From Nereocystis luetkeana (Eukaryota; Sar; Phaeophyceae; Laminariales; Laminariaceae): a DNA stretch of 64,000 bases. The translations under genes and the position numbers were made by a program. Each line of letters opens with the position of its first letter. Within the stretch, counting starts at the first letter, position 1. This document shows positions 47,981-61,400 of the stretch, one piece after another. Under the pieces are notes generated by a model. The model saw only the letters and a program-made list of their open reading frames with translations. It had not been told where the DNA came from and did not search any database. The stretch spans positions 3,832,359 through 3,896,358 of the forward strand of contig JARUPZ010000036.1 in NCBI GenBank assembly GCA_031213475.1, in the 5' to 3' direction.

Positions 47981-50900
47981 ATGGGCAACCATGTAAAGGC
48001 GAGGCCCAGGGCCAAACCTAAGCCCAAGAGCGTCAAGGCTAAGATAAACAGGAAGATGGGGTCCAAGCGACGCACCCAGCGAATGGGGAAGGAGCTGAAG
48101 AAGGGAGAGAAGGGTGCCGCCGCCAGCTTCCTCACCCGTGCCCAGGTGAGCAGAGCTAGCCCCTTGGCATGAAACCACCGTGCGCTGGTGTTGCGGGGAT
48201 GTGATCATGCTTCATGCTCGCGTCCGCGGCCGACGTGCTGTGTGAAAACCAGAAACCAGGTATTTTAGTACTTGTTATCGCCGTGTGGGTGGCTGATTTT
48301 GGGCGGTTGCGTGGCTGGTTCCGAGTGTGTGTCTTGGGCCGGAGGTGTAAAAAAGGCAGTAGATGTCGATGTGCTGCGCGGAGAGCCTGCACGAGGTGGG
48401 TCGATTGCTGCACTTCGATGAGACTAGCCTCCGTTCTTCGCCGAGCCTAAGCAGGAGGCCGTCGATGCTTGCTCTGCAACCTCATCACACGAGAGGTTCG
48501 AGGGTATGTACGGCCTCGCGAGTCTCATCATATGGTACTGCTGTACGGATAGCCTTTTACTCTCATGCCATGGTACAAGCGAGTATCACCACAGCAGTCA
48601 GCCTTTTAGTATATTAATATTAATTCTTAGTAGGGCCTAAGCTTTTACATGCTGCGCGGGTGTTACGAGCACCACGGCCTTCGGCGATACGCGCCGAGAG
48701 CAACACGTGTAAACAGCAAAAGGATGGGCAAGCGGTGTAGCTTGGACAACGGGACGAGACAGACAAAAAGAGTGACCCGGGTGGTTGATCAAGCACACCC
48801 GCCCGCCAACTCACTGCGTCGACATGGTGGTTCGCGGTATAGTAGGGGACACTACGCCCTAAGCGGATAGAGACAAGGACAAAAGCTCCTCGGGGTGTTG
48901 TTAGCCCTGTGGGGGTACGGGAGTCCCCTTTGAGGGGACGGACGCCTTGAAGTTGGTGACGTGTAACCAAGGGGTTTCCACATACCTGGTACATGTGTGG
49001 CATGTTGGTACAGGGGACCTGGCAGTAACACCCCCCCCCCAGTTTTTGTGGTGTCGAATAGTACTCCACGAAAACTAAGTAACGTGACAGGAGGGTAGTT
49101 GCCCTGGAACTAACATGGTGTGATAAGCTCCGACAATGACAACGAGAACACTCCGGACATCGAGGTCGACGCTGCAGGAATCAGCCACGGAGTTGGCGTA
49201 GCGGGCCGTCTCTACCGCCATGTCGCTGTGGCTGGGAGTGTCCGGGGTGTCCTCGTTGTTGCTGTCGTGGTTGGAAGCATCGTTGTTGTTGGGAGCATCG
49301 TCGGTGTTGTTGGGAGGCTCCGCATCTTTCGATTCTTCCAGTCCGCTCGACTTGTTGTTCGAGCGGACTGGAAGATTCGAAAGATGCGGAGCCTCCGAAC
49401 AACAACGACGATGCTCCCAACAACAACGATGCTTCCAACCACGACAGCAACAACAACGAGGACACCCCGGACACTCCCAGCCACAGCGACATGGAGGTAG
49501 AGACGGCCCGCTACGCCAACTCCGTGGCTGATTCCTGCAGCGTCGACCTCTCGTCCACGACCACGAAGCTCCAACGTCTCGTGGATAGGGAGCTGGACAA
49601 GCTCATGGCGGGTGACATCGAGCGGCTGTTCCCGCGAACGGAGCTGTTGATGGAACGCCTGGCACAGTACGCCCACCACACGTCCGGCCGTAACAAGCAG
49701 GCTCAGCGTACTACCCGCCAACCCTCCAACCACCGGCGGAGCCGGTGGATCGCGCCCCCCGTACACCCGTGCTGACACCTCCAGCAGAGCCTCCGGCGGT
49801 GGAGGCAACAGCAACAGCGACAGCACCTCCGGACCGCGCACCGAAAGGCCGAAGTGCGGATACCCCGGGTGCTGCAAGCCGCTCGGTCACACGACCGAGA
49901 AGTGCTTCCAGCGCAAACGGGAAGAGTAATCCGAAAAGAAGGGGAAGCGTCCCCGTAACGGAAAGAGCAGAAGCAGGGGAAATAAGCGCGAGGACTCCAG
50001 CGACGAGGAGGATCCGTGAGGAGGCCCAGCTGAGCTACCGTCTGGGTCAGTTGGGATGCCGGTTTCCCGCCAAGGCGTGAAGAGGAAATACCTCTCCACG
50101 CCAGTAGGTGCAGGCACTTCTCCCCCCCCTGTCGTAGTACCTGGTGTCCCTGTTTCCGCGATTTTTAGAGAAGGAAATTGTCTTTCGAGTGATGGTCTGT
50201 CTGAGTGTCCCGTACCGGTTTTAGATGTTGTCCGTACCGAGGCTCCACTAAAGCGAGTAACGTTTATGGACCAAGCCCCGCGTGTGTTGTCTCATGTTTC
50301 GAGTACCAGTACGGCACGGCGGCCTACCCGCTCCTGTTTGCGTTCGGGGACCAAAAGTGGTCCCCCGGTGGAAATTCATAAAGACCAAGTGTGGTACAAC
50401 TCTGCGTTGACACATAGACAATATCCTTCTTCTCTTTGTTTTTCGTCTCGACGAGTCCGTGTGAATGGCTCTGTCGAAGGGTATGCTGTGAACGTCACAG
50501 TGAATACAGCTACTGATGTATCAGTTGTCTCCCTGCCGTCGACGCCAATCTTAGTAGGGCCTAAGCTTCTATATGCTGCGCGGGTGTTACGAGCACCACG
50601 GCCTTCGGCGATACGCGCCGAGAGCAACACGTGTAAACAGCAAAAGGATGGGCAAGCGGTGTAGCTTGGACAACGGGACGAGACAGACAAAGAGAGTGAC
50701 CCGGGTGGGTGATCAAGCACACCCGCCCGCCAACTCACTGCATCGACATGGTGGTCCGCGGTATAGTAGGGGACACTACGCCCTAAGCGGATAAAGAGAC
50801 AAGGACAAAAGCTCCTCGGGGTGTTAGCCCTGTGGGGGTACGGGAGTCCCCTTTGAGGGGACGGACGCCTTGAAGTTGGTGACGTGTAACCAAGGGGTTT

Positions 50901-53900
50901 CCACATATATGTGTGGCATGTTGGTACAGGGGACCTGACAGTAACATCGTAGTATTTTGCTGTACCACCGGCTGCATCTTTCACACGTTACGAGAACCGT
51001 GGGCTAACGCCACACAACATATGTACATACCGTTATTACGGGGGACCATAGTTAATAGGACCAAATATTGTTAGTAAAAATGGTTAAATATATACCAGGT
51101 AGGTTTTTACGTATCCCATAGGTCCTATTAACTATGGTCCCCCGTAATAGCACCTTCACGAATTCCGACGGGAATTCGGAAGCTGGGACGGTGGGTGGAC
51201 CCTGTACTGATGTACCCTGGTATCGCTCCTATCATAACTCGTACCTGGTACGAGATACGAGTGCAAGCAGCCAGACAAAGTGGACAGGGACTACCCATGA
51301 GGTTAATATGTGCATGCTTACACGTAGTATCAAAACCCAGCTGAACGCTCAGACCCGGATCGAACGTCACTGACGCCGGGCGCGCGTCTGCTTGGTAACG
51401 GTTTCGCGAATAACATCTCCCTGGTACTATTCTGGGTTGCGTGGTTGCTCACTTCGTCGTTCACTGCTGTTGTAAGAACTAATCTCGTCATTTGTCTACC
51501 TTCTTCGTCGTCGGTATTACTGCTGGAACACGGATGTCAGAACCCACTTTGGAAACCAGAGGGGGAAAATGGACGATTCAAAGTGGCCATTACAGAGCAC
51601 CGACCACTGCGTGATTTTGGGGGGTAGTACAACATTGGTGTCCGAGTTACAATGTAAGAAGTCGCACGGCATGGGCCCAACACGACCCTACCCCTACCAT
51701 GTGGCTCTCACGCTGCTCGTAGACGTTCAAGAATCGCCAAAGTTATCACTATTGATGGCTGTTTTGGTCGCTGTCTCCGGTTTCCAACGCGGTGAAGCTC
51801 TGGCTTTGGCGGTTTGTTAGTTGGTACGAGTACGATCGGTGGCAAGGGCTTTCTTTTCACGGTGCGTTTTTTTTTTTGTCTCGTTTGTTCTTTTACGGTA
51901 GGGCACGGTACGGTTCGGTGCGGTCTTACCGAACCGCAACCTACCTCGCCGTAACGATTTGTCTTCGACGAAGCCGCACCGAATCGAACCGCATTGCAGA
52001 GGATTATCAGAACTCAAGAGTCCGCACCGCAACGCACCGCACGATTCCGAAAGTTCAAAATGCGTGCCGTACCGCACCGGCCGACTCTCGCATTGAATAA
52101 ACATCGTGGTAAGTCCCTTCCTAGGGCCTTTAAAATCTAGTATCAACAGCTTGCTACGGTGCGGCTGTGGTGGGATGCGGTTTTGACCGGTACTGACCGC
52201 ACCACACCGCACCGCACTATTATCAAAAACAATAAACGGCACCCCACCGCACCGCAGGGTTCCTCTATTATGGGGGACCATAGTATATAGGACCTACGGT
52301 ACACACAAAAACCTACATACTTCCCTGTTTGTATCAACATTTTTTGGTCCTATTTACTACGGCCCCCCGTAAGAATAGAAAAAAGCCGATCGCGGTTCGG
52401 TTCTACACAGTGAAACGCTTCGCTTGGGAGTCTGCTGATGTCTACTGCTGTACCAGGTACCTGTTGTGCACGGATTTCACGTTCTGCCTCTCACATGGTC
52501 CTTGCACGTGCGAAACTACCGCAAGACTGCAAAACCTCGCCCGTTTTAGGGACAAACGACCAGTACCAGTACTTGGAATTAATGCACCGTATATACGATG
52601 ATTGTTGTTGCAGCATACCGGGTATATATATATAGTACAAGGGTTATCAGGTTCAGATTTCGCCGTATCGCCGACAGCACTACAGTACCTCTCACGGTGC
52701 CGTTGGTCGTTGCCAACCGACCCTTTGTTTTTTTGCTGGCGGCGAGAGACGTGAAAATATCGCCGCTCCGCGCTAGAGGATGCTATACCTGGTAAATACG
52801 TACACGCCGGCTTTTCACATCGCGGCGAAGAGTTTGTTCGGGCATCAATGACTATCTATTCTCCACCACCGTCGGCACCCTAATGTCCTCCTCTGGCGCT
52901 TGCGCCGCCCTTCCTGTTCCTTTCTTGCTCTGCGTTGCGTCTTGTGTGGCGTGGCGTGGTATGGTTTGGGGCCATGTGGCGTGGTGGGGTTTCTGTGCCA
53001 CTGCCGGCGCGTTATTTTGTCGGCTCGCCAGGTTCTCCGCAGGCTGCAGATCTCCCTCCGAGACTTCCGCAGGCTGTGCATCCTAAAGGGAGTCTACCCG
53101 AGAGATCCGTCCAAGAAGGCGTCCGGAAAGGTGGGTGTCAGAGCAGGACGCCATATTGGTTGGCGCTGCTCCGGCGTGGACACCGTTACATTGGGAGCTA
53201 TCGCTGTGCGCCCCACCTATCTGATCTGTCTTCATGTCTCCTCTTAGCGGGATTTGCCTTTCCGTTTATATTTCGAAGCATGTGTGCCTGTCTCCGATGT
53301 GTCTGCCTCTCTGTTTCTGTCGGCGTTTCAATCCATGATTGGGTATTGTCTATGCATTTGTAGCTTGTGTCCGTATCCGCCTGTGTCAATGTATTTCCCT
53401 CTCATGAACCGATTTCTGTGTCCCGGTCTGCTCGGCCTGATCCGCCGTATCGATCCCCCCCCCCCCCTCGATAACGATTGCCACCTTTCGTCGGATACCC
53501 GTGTATCTGCCGCTCACGGCAAGGATTTCCTGTTGAAATCAGTCCCTTGCCCTCGACCTCGCCTCTCTCCCCCCCCCCTAGCTCTCCTCCACTGATCAAA
53601 TCCAACCAAACCCAACCCAAGGCAACCCAACCCATCCCATCCCAACCCAACCCGATCCAATCCAATCCAATCCAATCCAACCCAACCCAACCTAACTTGA
53701 CAGGACAAGACCTACTACCACATCAAGGACGTGGGCTTCCTCTCGCACGAGCCTGTTCTCCAGAGCTTCCGCGAGTTTAAGACCTTCATGCGGAAGCTTC
53801 GACGCACTATTGGCCGCAAGAACATCAAGGATGCGCAGGTCGGTAGAGGGCGCACATCTCCCCTGCCCCTTGCCCCCGTCCCCCCTGCTCCCTGGTCCCT

Positions 53901-56900
53901 ATTCGCCTGAAAGCTACCTGGTATCTGTATATATATATAGTTCACGTGCGTTTTCAGCATTTTTTGTTTCCTTCTCGTTTTTCGAGGTTACGGCGGGCGT
54001 ACCGCGCGGCGTATCTACCCCCTGGGACTTCGAGTACAGGCGCTTGGCGTGCGTGGTCCCTTCACCTTTAATTCGCGGACTTGACTCTGTCTACAGGCAG
54101 TGGTCGTCCGAGGCGACGTGATTTTTTTACTTTTGTAGGCGGTTGACATCAAAAACTGTGGAGGCACTGCCGACCGACCTTACAAAGCGCGCCGTTTTTC
54201 GTATTTGTTTTGTTTTTTTTCCGGTCCCACGGAAAACGATTTTTGTCGTCGCTGATTTTCTGATTATTTTCTCTCCGCACACCCTTCTTTCTTTTCTTTC
54301 TTTTCTTTCTTTTCTTTCTTCTCTTCCTTTCTTTCTTTCTTTTCTTTCTTTCTTTCTTTCTTTCTTTTTTTCTTTCTTTCTTTCTTTCTTTCTTTTCTTT
54401 CTCAATGCCCCATTATCTTCCCTTCGCTTTCCGCCTCCCTCCAACTGTATCTGCATGCCCCTCATGAATTCTCTTCTCTCTCCGGTTGCTTCTCCCTCTC
54501 CATTTCCTTCTCTCTCTCCGCGCCCCCGCCCTCCCCGTCTCTCTCCCCCGCTCCCTCTCTCCCCACCACACTACGTGCACCGCACCACACTCCCCCGCGA
54601 TATCCCCTCCCCCCCCCCGATCCTCCACGTGTGCGCGATCGTTGCGTCTGCTAATTTGTCGTCCCTCGTTGTCGCCCCCTCCTTTCAGAGGCGAGAGCTC
54701 AACGAGCGGCCGGTGTACAAGCTGGACCACCTCATCAAGGAACGGTACCCTCGCTTCCTCGACGCCGTGCGCGATCTGGACGACGCGCTCTCCCTCGTCC
54801 ACCTCTTCGCGTCGCTCCCCCAGGTTGGTATTTTGTAGTAGACACGCTTGATAGACACCAGCGGTGCGGAGGGTGGATAGTGGTGCGTTTAATACGTGTG
54901 TCCACACATTAAGCAGGGGTGCACGTTTTTTTGTTTTTTTTTTTCTGGGAAAAACGGAAGCCACACTATTACGGGGGACCGTATTAAAATAGAACATAGG
55001 GTACACACATAAACCTCTGTACGTCCGTTTTTTTACTATGAAGCCCTTTCGAACCGCAGTCCCGTTTTGGGGACAAACTACTTGAAGTTTGAGTGGTTTG
55101 TCCCCACATTGGGGACTGCGGTTCTAAAAGGGTCAATACAAGCAGTAACAATATTTGGTCCTATTTACTATAGTCCCCCGTAATAGCCGCGATGTCGTAA
55201 ATTAAAAAACGAAGGACGACGAAGAGAGAGATTTTTTTTTTTCTTTTTGTTAGCAATTAACTAAAAACAACATATTTTTTTTTGTCGGCTTGTTTTTGCT
55301 TCATTGTAGTCTACCCCCCCCCCCCCCCCCCCGCCCCCCACATACACTCCTGTCTTTGACTCGAAATAAACAGCGGAGTGTCGATTTTTTTTTTTTTTTT
55401 TTCCGTGGACCCGTGTAACATTCGCTTCGCTTCCCCAGGCGGGTAGTAGACACGTATCATAGACATTTGCAGGCGGTTGCTATTAGTAGGTCGTTTCGGG
55501 ATCGTTTTGATTGCCCTGTGCCTCTATTTTCCCCACAGCGACGGGTTGGGCCGGGCTTGGCGCACCGTTAACCGGGGCCGGGGGCGTCGGTTGCGCACGC
55601 GCCGTGCGGCCGTCGAGATGAAGAGGCAAAATTTACCCATGGAGCAACACCGCAGCGTTTTTGTCTCGTGATGATGGCATGCCCTGCCGCGGCCTGCTGT
55701 GCGTGAGCGTGCTTGCATTTGCCAGTTTGTGTTTTGTGTATAGGTTGCTGTTGTTGTTCTCTTATTAACTCACAATTCAATGCAGTCCGTGGTCGCAGGA
55801 CAGGCTCCAATAACTCTGGAGTGGAAGAAATACCTCGGTAAAAAAATAAAACAAGCAAAAAGTAGTACACACGATAACTGAAGCACATCTACACTTCAGA
55901 CAAAAACATGAAAAAAGGAGGTCCGCGGGCGTACGTATCAGATACATGCGGTAAGCTGTACAACGCTACAGAAACCGAGAGGACCACATACACCGTGCTA
56001 AGCGCTTGTTGTGGTTGTTGTTGGTGTTGGTGGTGTCGCTGCCGGTGCCGTTCCGTGCGCGTGTAGATGCGAAGGCGGACGTCGGCGCACACGGAGACGT
56101 GCAAGCGGCTGGTGAAGGAGTGGTCGTTCTACGTGAGCAAGGCGAAGTGCCTCTCCAAGGTCTTCGTCTCCATCAAGGGCGTTTACTTCCAGGCGGAGGT
56201 GGGTGTCGTGCTCATTTTTTTCTCCTGCCTCCTTTTCTCTCTCTTCGCCTGCCTCTCTCTCTCTTTGCAGGACAGGCGCACCCCCCCCCCCCCCCCTCCC
56301 CCTCCTCCCCTCTCCGCAGTCGCCTTACCGCCGTTCGGGCTGTACTGATTCGATGCCGGTTGCGCTCCCTCTGCTATTGTTGAGTGAAAAAACAGTCCAG
56401 ATATGTCCAGAGACTACAAAAAACGCCGGGAATCTCATGTGAACATTGAACGGGCATTCATTTCGCGAACTTCGAACGGGGGTTTTACTCCCGACCTAAG
56501 CGGTTGTTATCACCCTTTTCGGCGATATAGAGCTGTAAAACTAACCTAGTTGTTGATGGTGAGCTGTAAGAAACGGCACCTTTGTACGTACTGCTGCGAG
56601 TGAAGCAGATAGCGCGGAGGGCGGCGCCGCCGTGAAACGCAGCACATCAACAAAGCGTTTCGCTTCGGCCGCTCTTTTGTTGCCATCAGGGTATGTAAAC
56701 CTGTCAATATGTGTCGTCACAGGGAGAAACCCCTTTTTTTCCATCGAAATGACGCATCGGTGTTTTCGTGTACAGCGGACTACAGCTAGCATACCTGGTG
56801 AACCTTTGTATTTGCATCGTTTCTCGTTATGGTGTGGTGTACACTGTATCGCGTTGTAGTATTATGTTTGTTCGTCACTTCCCTTATCGGGCACTCTGGT

Positions 56901-57515
56901 CATCCGTATATGTTCATACGAATACATACACAGATCAATTGACACACACCGATGGACTGTAGTCTCTTCGTATATACGTACCGGGTATCAATTCCCCAGG
57001 TATCAACTGGGTTTGCTTTCCCTCCCCTATTTGTTTTTTCATTTACGTTTCTGCTTCTCTCGCAAGACCAGGTGATGGGCCAGCCGGTGACCTGGGTAGC
57101 CCCGCACATGTTCACGACCCACTACCCCCACGACGTGGACTTCTCCATCATGCTCACCTTCCTCGAGTTCCACGAGACGCTGCTCAAGTTCGCCATGTTC
57201 AAGCTCTTCCACTCCCTGGACCTCAGGTACCCAGGAGAGGCGTGGGTGTGCGCCCTTGCTGTTGACCAGTCGTGGCGCAGAGCGCGCGTGGTTGTATTTA
57301 CAGCGGTATTCACGTGCCACTATTAAATGCTGCTGTTCATTTTATTGATGCTGCAGGACGTCCTGCTGTTTCGCCCGCGGTACGGTGGCCCGGCCTGCTT
57401 CGCTGGTGTTTTTTGTGCACTTGTTTTTTGTTTTTGTTTCCCCCCCCCCCCCATCAGGCCGAGTTTTGAATGCGCAGTAGCAGTGGCATCAGCAGCATCA
57501 TCAGCAACAGCAACA

Positions 57516-57548
<33 letters not shown>

Positions 57549-57844
57549 ATTGAATGCAAATATGCAAATACGAAAATACTGTGATTACAGCAATGCAATA
57601 TCCACGCCTCCCAAAAAACGTCGTGGTTGAACCGCACTTCTTTCGGTTCTCCCCTTCACCGCCCCGCCTCCAACCCCGCACCTTCTACCCCCCCACCCAC
57701 CCCCATTCACCCCCCCCCCCCCCCCCCCCCCAATGGGCGCCCAATTGTTGGAGGTGTCTCTATTAGGAGTAGGAACGGTGCTCCGTCTCGAAGGGGATGC
57801 GTGGTCAATGGTCAAATGACTAAGGCAAGCAACAAATGAGTACG

Positions 57845-57881
<37 letters not shown>

Positions 57882-58416
57882 ATTCACCCCCCCTTATCCC
57901 CTCTGCTGTTAACACTGCAAAGCACAACCCTACATTATTTCCAAGTAGTTTTCCCCCTTCGAACAACGAGCTGTGGTACTGATGGGCCTTTGTTACTATA
58001 TTTGATACGTGCACCGTGCGACAGGTACCCCCCGGTGCTAGACGCAGAGTTGGACGGAGTGGACGCCGGCCTCGCGACGCTAAAGCCGCAGAGCCTGAAA
58101 GATGCTGACGGTGGGGACGAGGCGGGGCGGCCGGACGGAGAGGAGGAGGAGGAGGAGGAGGAGGAGCACCGGGTGCTGCCGAGCACGAAGGACGAGAGGA
58201 GGGTTGCGAAGAAGAAGCTGAAGGAGGACGAGAAGAAGCTCAAGGTGCGGGTTGACTACACACACTCTCAGTAGTGTATGTAACGATCGTATCTGTTTGG
58301 TTTGGTTCCGTTTGGTTTGGTTTCGGTTTCGTCACTCTTATTGGTGGTGCCCTTGTCGAGTACGTGGCCAGGTACGTGCTGTAGCTATTTGGTAGGGATC
58401 GGGGTGTCTTGTCTTT

Positions 58417-58488
<72 letters not shown>

Positions 58489-61400
58489 CCTGCCTGCCTG
58501 CCTGTCTGTCTTGTCTGTCTGTCGGTCTGTTGTGTCTGCCTGCCTGCCTGTTTTGTCTGTCTATCTGTTGTGTCTGTCTGTCTGTCTGTCTGTCTGCCTG
58601 TCTGTCTATCTGTTGTGTCTGTCTGCCCGCCTATTTTGTCTGCCTGTCTTGTCTGTTGTGTCTGTCTGCCCGCCTATTTTGTCTGCCTGTCTTATCTGTT
58701 GTGTCCGTCTGCCCGCCTGTTTTGTCTGTCTGTCTTATCTGTTGTGTCCGTCTGCCCGCCTGTTTTGTCTGTCTGTCTGTCTGACTGCCTGTCTGTCTGT
58801 CTATCTGTTCTGTCTGTCTTTTCTGTCGCTCTGCTGCGCTGTCCGCCATTCTTATCAATAGCAATATACTGTAGATTGATCAGGCACGACGGGCCAAATC
58901 ACAGCTCGCTCTTTGTCCCCCCCCACACTCCCCCTTAACCCAACAAATATTTCAGTCTCTGGAAGCGAAGCTTGGACAAATATCCCGCGCGGACAAGGCT
59001 GCTGCAGCCGCCGCCGCCGCTGCGGCAGGGAAGGGGGGGGGTGGGGTTGCTTCGCCAGAGGGGGGGGGAGGGGGGAGGGGTTGACGAAGAAGAGGATGTG
59101 GAGATGGGGGATGCATTGACGGCGCCCCTGGAGGAGGCGTTCATGAGCAGGACCCAGGAGGGAGAGGTGAGGCGATGTTGTCACACGCTTGTAGTGGTGG
59201 TGGTGGTTGTGGTCGTGGTGGTGGTGGTGTGGAGCGGTGGAGGTAGGGGTGATTGGTGGGAGGGAGGTGTGTAGGGTGGGGTGTACTCACGTCGCGCATG
59301 AATGTAGTCGCATCACCGCAGTCCCACCTACAATGTCGGGACGGAGCACGTCGGGTTTTCATCGACCAGGCGCAGGCGGCGGGTATTGTTTGAGTACCAG
59401 GGGAGCGGGTCGGAGGCAGTTAGGGGGGGGATACCATACCGTAACCATACTTCATGGGGGGTCGAACGCTCTGCCACAGCGCCGGGGAGAAAGTTGATCT
59501 CGGGACGGTCGGTTTCATTTACGAAGTGTGCTCGTTGTGCCTTGATATCCGGGCTCGGTGTGGCAGACGGGTTGTTTTGACCGAATTACGATCCCCACGA
59601 CCGCAATCAAAGCAGTTCAGTGCGGCTCGGCTCGGCTCGGCTGGGTTCGATTGGATTTGGTTTGGCGCGGTTTGGATGATTGGGTTTTTGCTTCGTTCCC
59701 CCCTATTTTGACGGCCAGATTTCCCCCCCCTAGCACAAAGTTAAAATCCTGGAACAAGCTCGCCTAATCGCGGCTGATTTTTAATAACTTACGATTCTGT
59801 TTGATTCACGCTCTTTGGCCTGACGTTCCCGCCGGCCCCGTCGTTGTTTTTGTTGTTTTTGTGGTTGATGTCGACTCTTATGGAATAAAGCAGTTATGGA
59901 AGAGCGGTTATTTTGTTGATGTTACGTCTGCTCTGTTGCTGTTGCTGTTGTCGTTGTTCGTTTCCGCTGATGTCGTCGATCTTCCCACTGCTGCTGCTGC
60001 TGCTGCTGGCCGTATGTTGATCGCGTCTCAGGACATCCTGGCGGATGGCGGCGTAGCGGGGGAGGAGGAGCGCCGCAAGTGCCTCTTCAGGGGGCTCAAG
60101 TTCTTCTTCGGCCGCGAGGTGCGTTGGGATTTCAGGATCGGTTTCACACACCTACGAGACGATCGATACACTCAGGCTTTTGACGCGCGTAGGCTTTCCG
60201 GGGTGTTGGCTTCTTTTTTTTTTCTCTCACCGCAAAGCGTCGTCGTCATCAAGTCATGGTCGCTACTGCAATACAGTCGAGAACAGCCCTGTCAATCAGC
60301 GTTGTCGATGATGCCCTGACACGTGCTGCGATCGAAAGTGCCGCGCTTGGTCGCCGCCCCCCCCGCCCACACTCTCTTGTCTTAAATCTCTCTGTATATT
60401 ACCTGGTATGTCATTGCAATATGTAAGTACGTATTGCGGGGGACCATAGTTAATAGGACCAAATATTGTTGGTAAAAATGGTCAAGTAGATAGGTTATTG
60501 TGTATGCCATAGGTCCTATTAACTATGCCCCCCCGTAATAGTCGTCGCCGAAGAAGAAAATTATAGTTAAAAAAAAAGAGGGGTTGTGATCGTACGTAGC
60601 CCTCCCTCGTAAATGGCCCTATTATCGTCGCGATGGCCGTCTTCGCTGCTCGTGCACAGGTCCCTAAGGCCTGGCTGGAGTTCGTTGTGACTTCCTGTGG
60701 CGGAGTGGCGGGGTGGGAGGGCGAGGGGAGCCCGTTCACATCCTCCGACGCCGGCATCACACATCAGGTGAGCACTATTGTGATACAATCATGTGTGTAT
60801 GGCGTCAGCGCCCACGACGTGAGAACCAAGTAGCAACTGACAAGTTTTTTGTCCTAAAAAATAAACACCACCACTAGGTCCTGGTATAGAAAGCAACCAC
60901 ACTACTGCTGTAGTAACCTGCGACATGGTAGTCCAGGGTCGCCAGGAGAATGTTTATACCAAGAACATGTCCAATTAGCCTGTCTGTGTGCTGTTGTATC
61001 CGGTACTTCGTACCTGGTACGTTTATACCTGGTGTGAATATTTTGCCTTGGTAGGTATTAATAGTCGGTTTAGCCTTTTTACCAATACGTTTACGTAAGC
61101 AGTGTAGGGTAATCTGGTCCAAGCTGGATTTTTTTTGTTTGACAAGTGGGAAGCTTATCTATATTTACGGGGGGCCATAGTAAATAGGACCAAATATTGT
61201 CGGTAAAAATAGGGAAATATATAGCTTTTTGTGTATACCGTAGGTCCTATTTACTGCGGTCCCCCGTGATGAAGGCGGTATGAGTAGAGAAGGTAGCCCC
61301 TAGAGATAGGGAGGCCGGAATCGGCTGACGCGACGACAGGGTTCTTTGCCAACTGCCCGAAGAGACGAACAACGCGGGCAGTCGATACGTCGCGGTCGAA

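Larger units (their letters stand above)
48630..50947 (+). mobile_element. Degenerate retrotransposon fragment with Gag and protease remnants
   Basis: It lies in PES1 intron 1. A 49491-49775 frame encodes a Gag-like helical region ([20 protein letters not shown]). About 49854-49904, in another frame, encodes a zinc-knuckle-like [17 protein letters not shown] with non-standard spacing between the first cysteines. A frame at 50056-50664 contains [12 protein letters not shown] and [10 protein letters not shown], which resembles a retroviral-type aspartic protease in which the usual DTG is NTA. No reverse transcriptase or integrase is present. Frames are broken, so it is a dead or non-autonomous remnant. 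Confidence 0.6.

Noticed and set aside
49212..49877. 221-residue minus-strand frame
   Set aside because: Created by the hairpin and GC-rich Gag sequence; the plus-strand frame carries the Gag-like pattern.
48630..50947. Flanking direct repeats as classical LTRs
   Set aside because: They lack TG...CA ends and the protease-like frame runs into the second one, so they are internal element sequence.
58302..58938. Three overlapping Cys/Leu/Ser/Val-rich frames
   Set aside because: Translation of TCTG repeats inside a PES1 intron.
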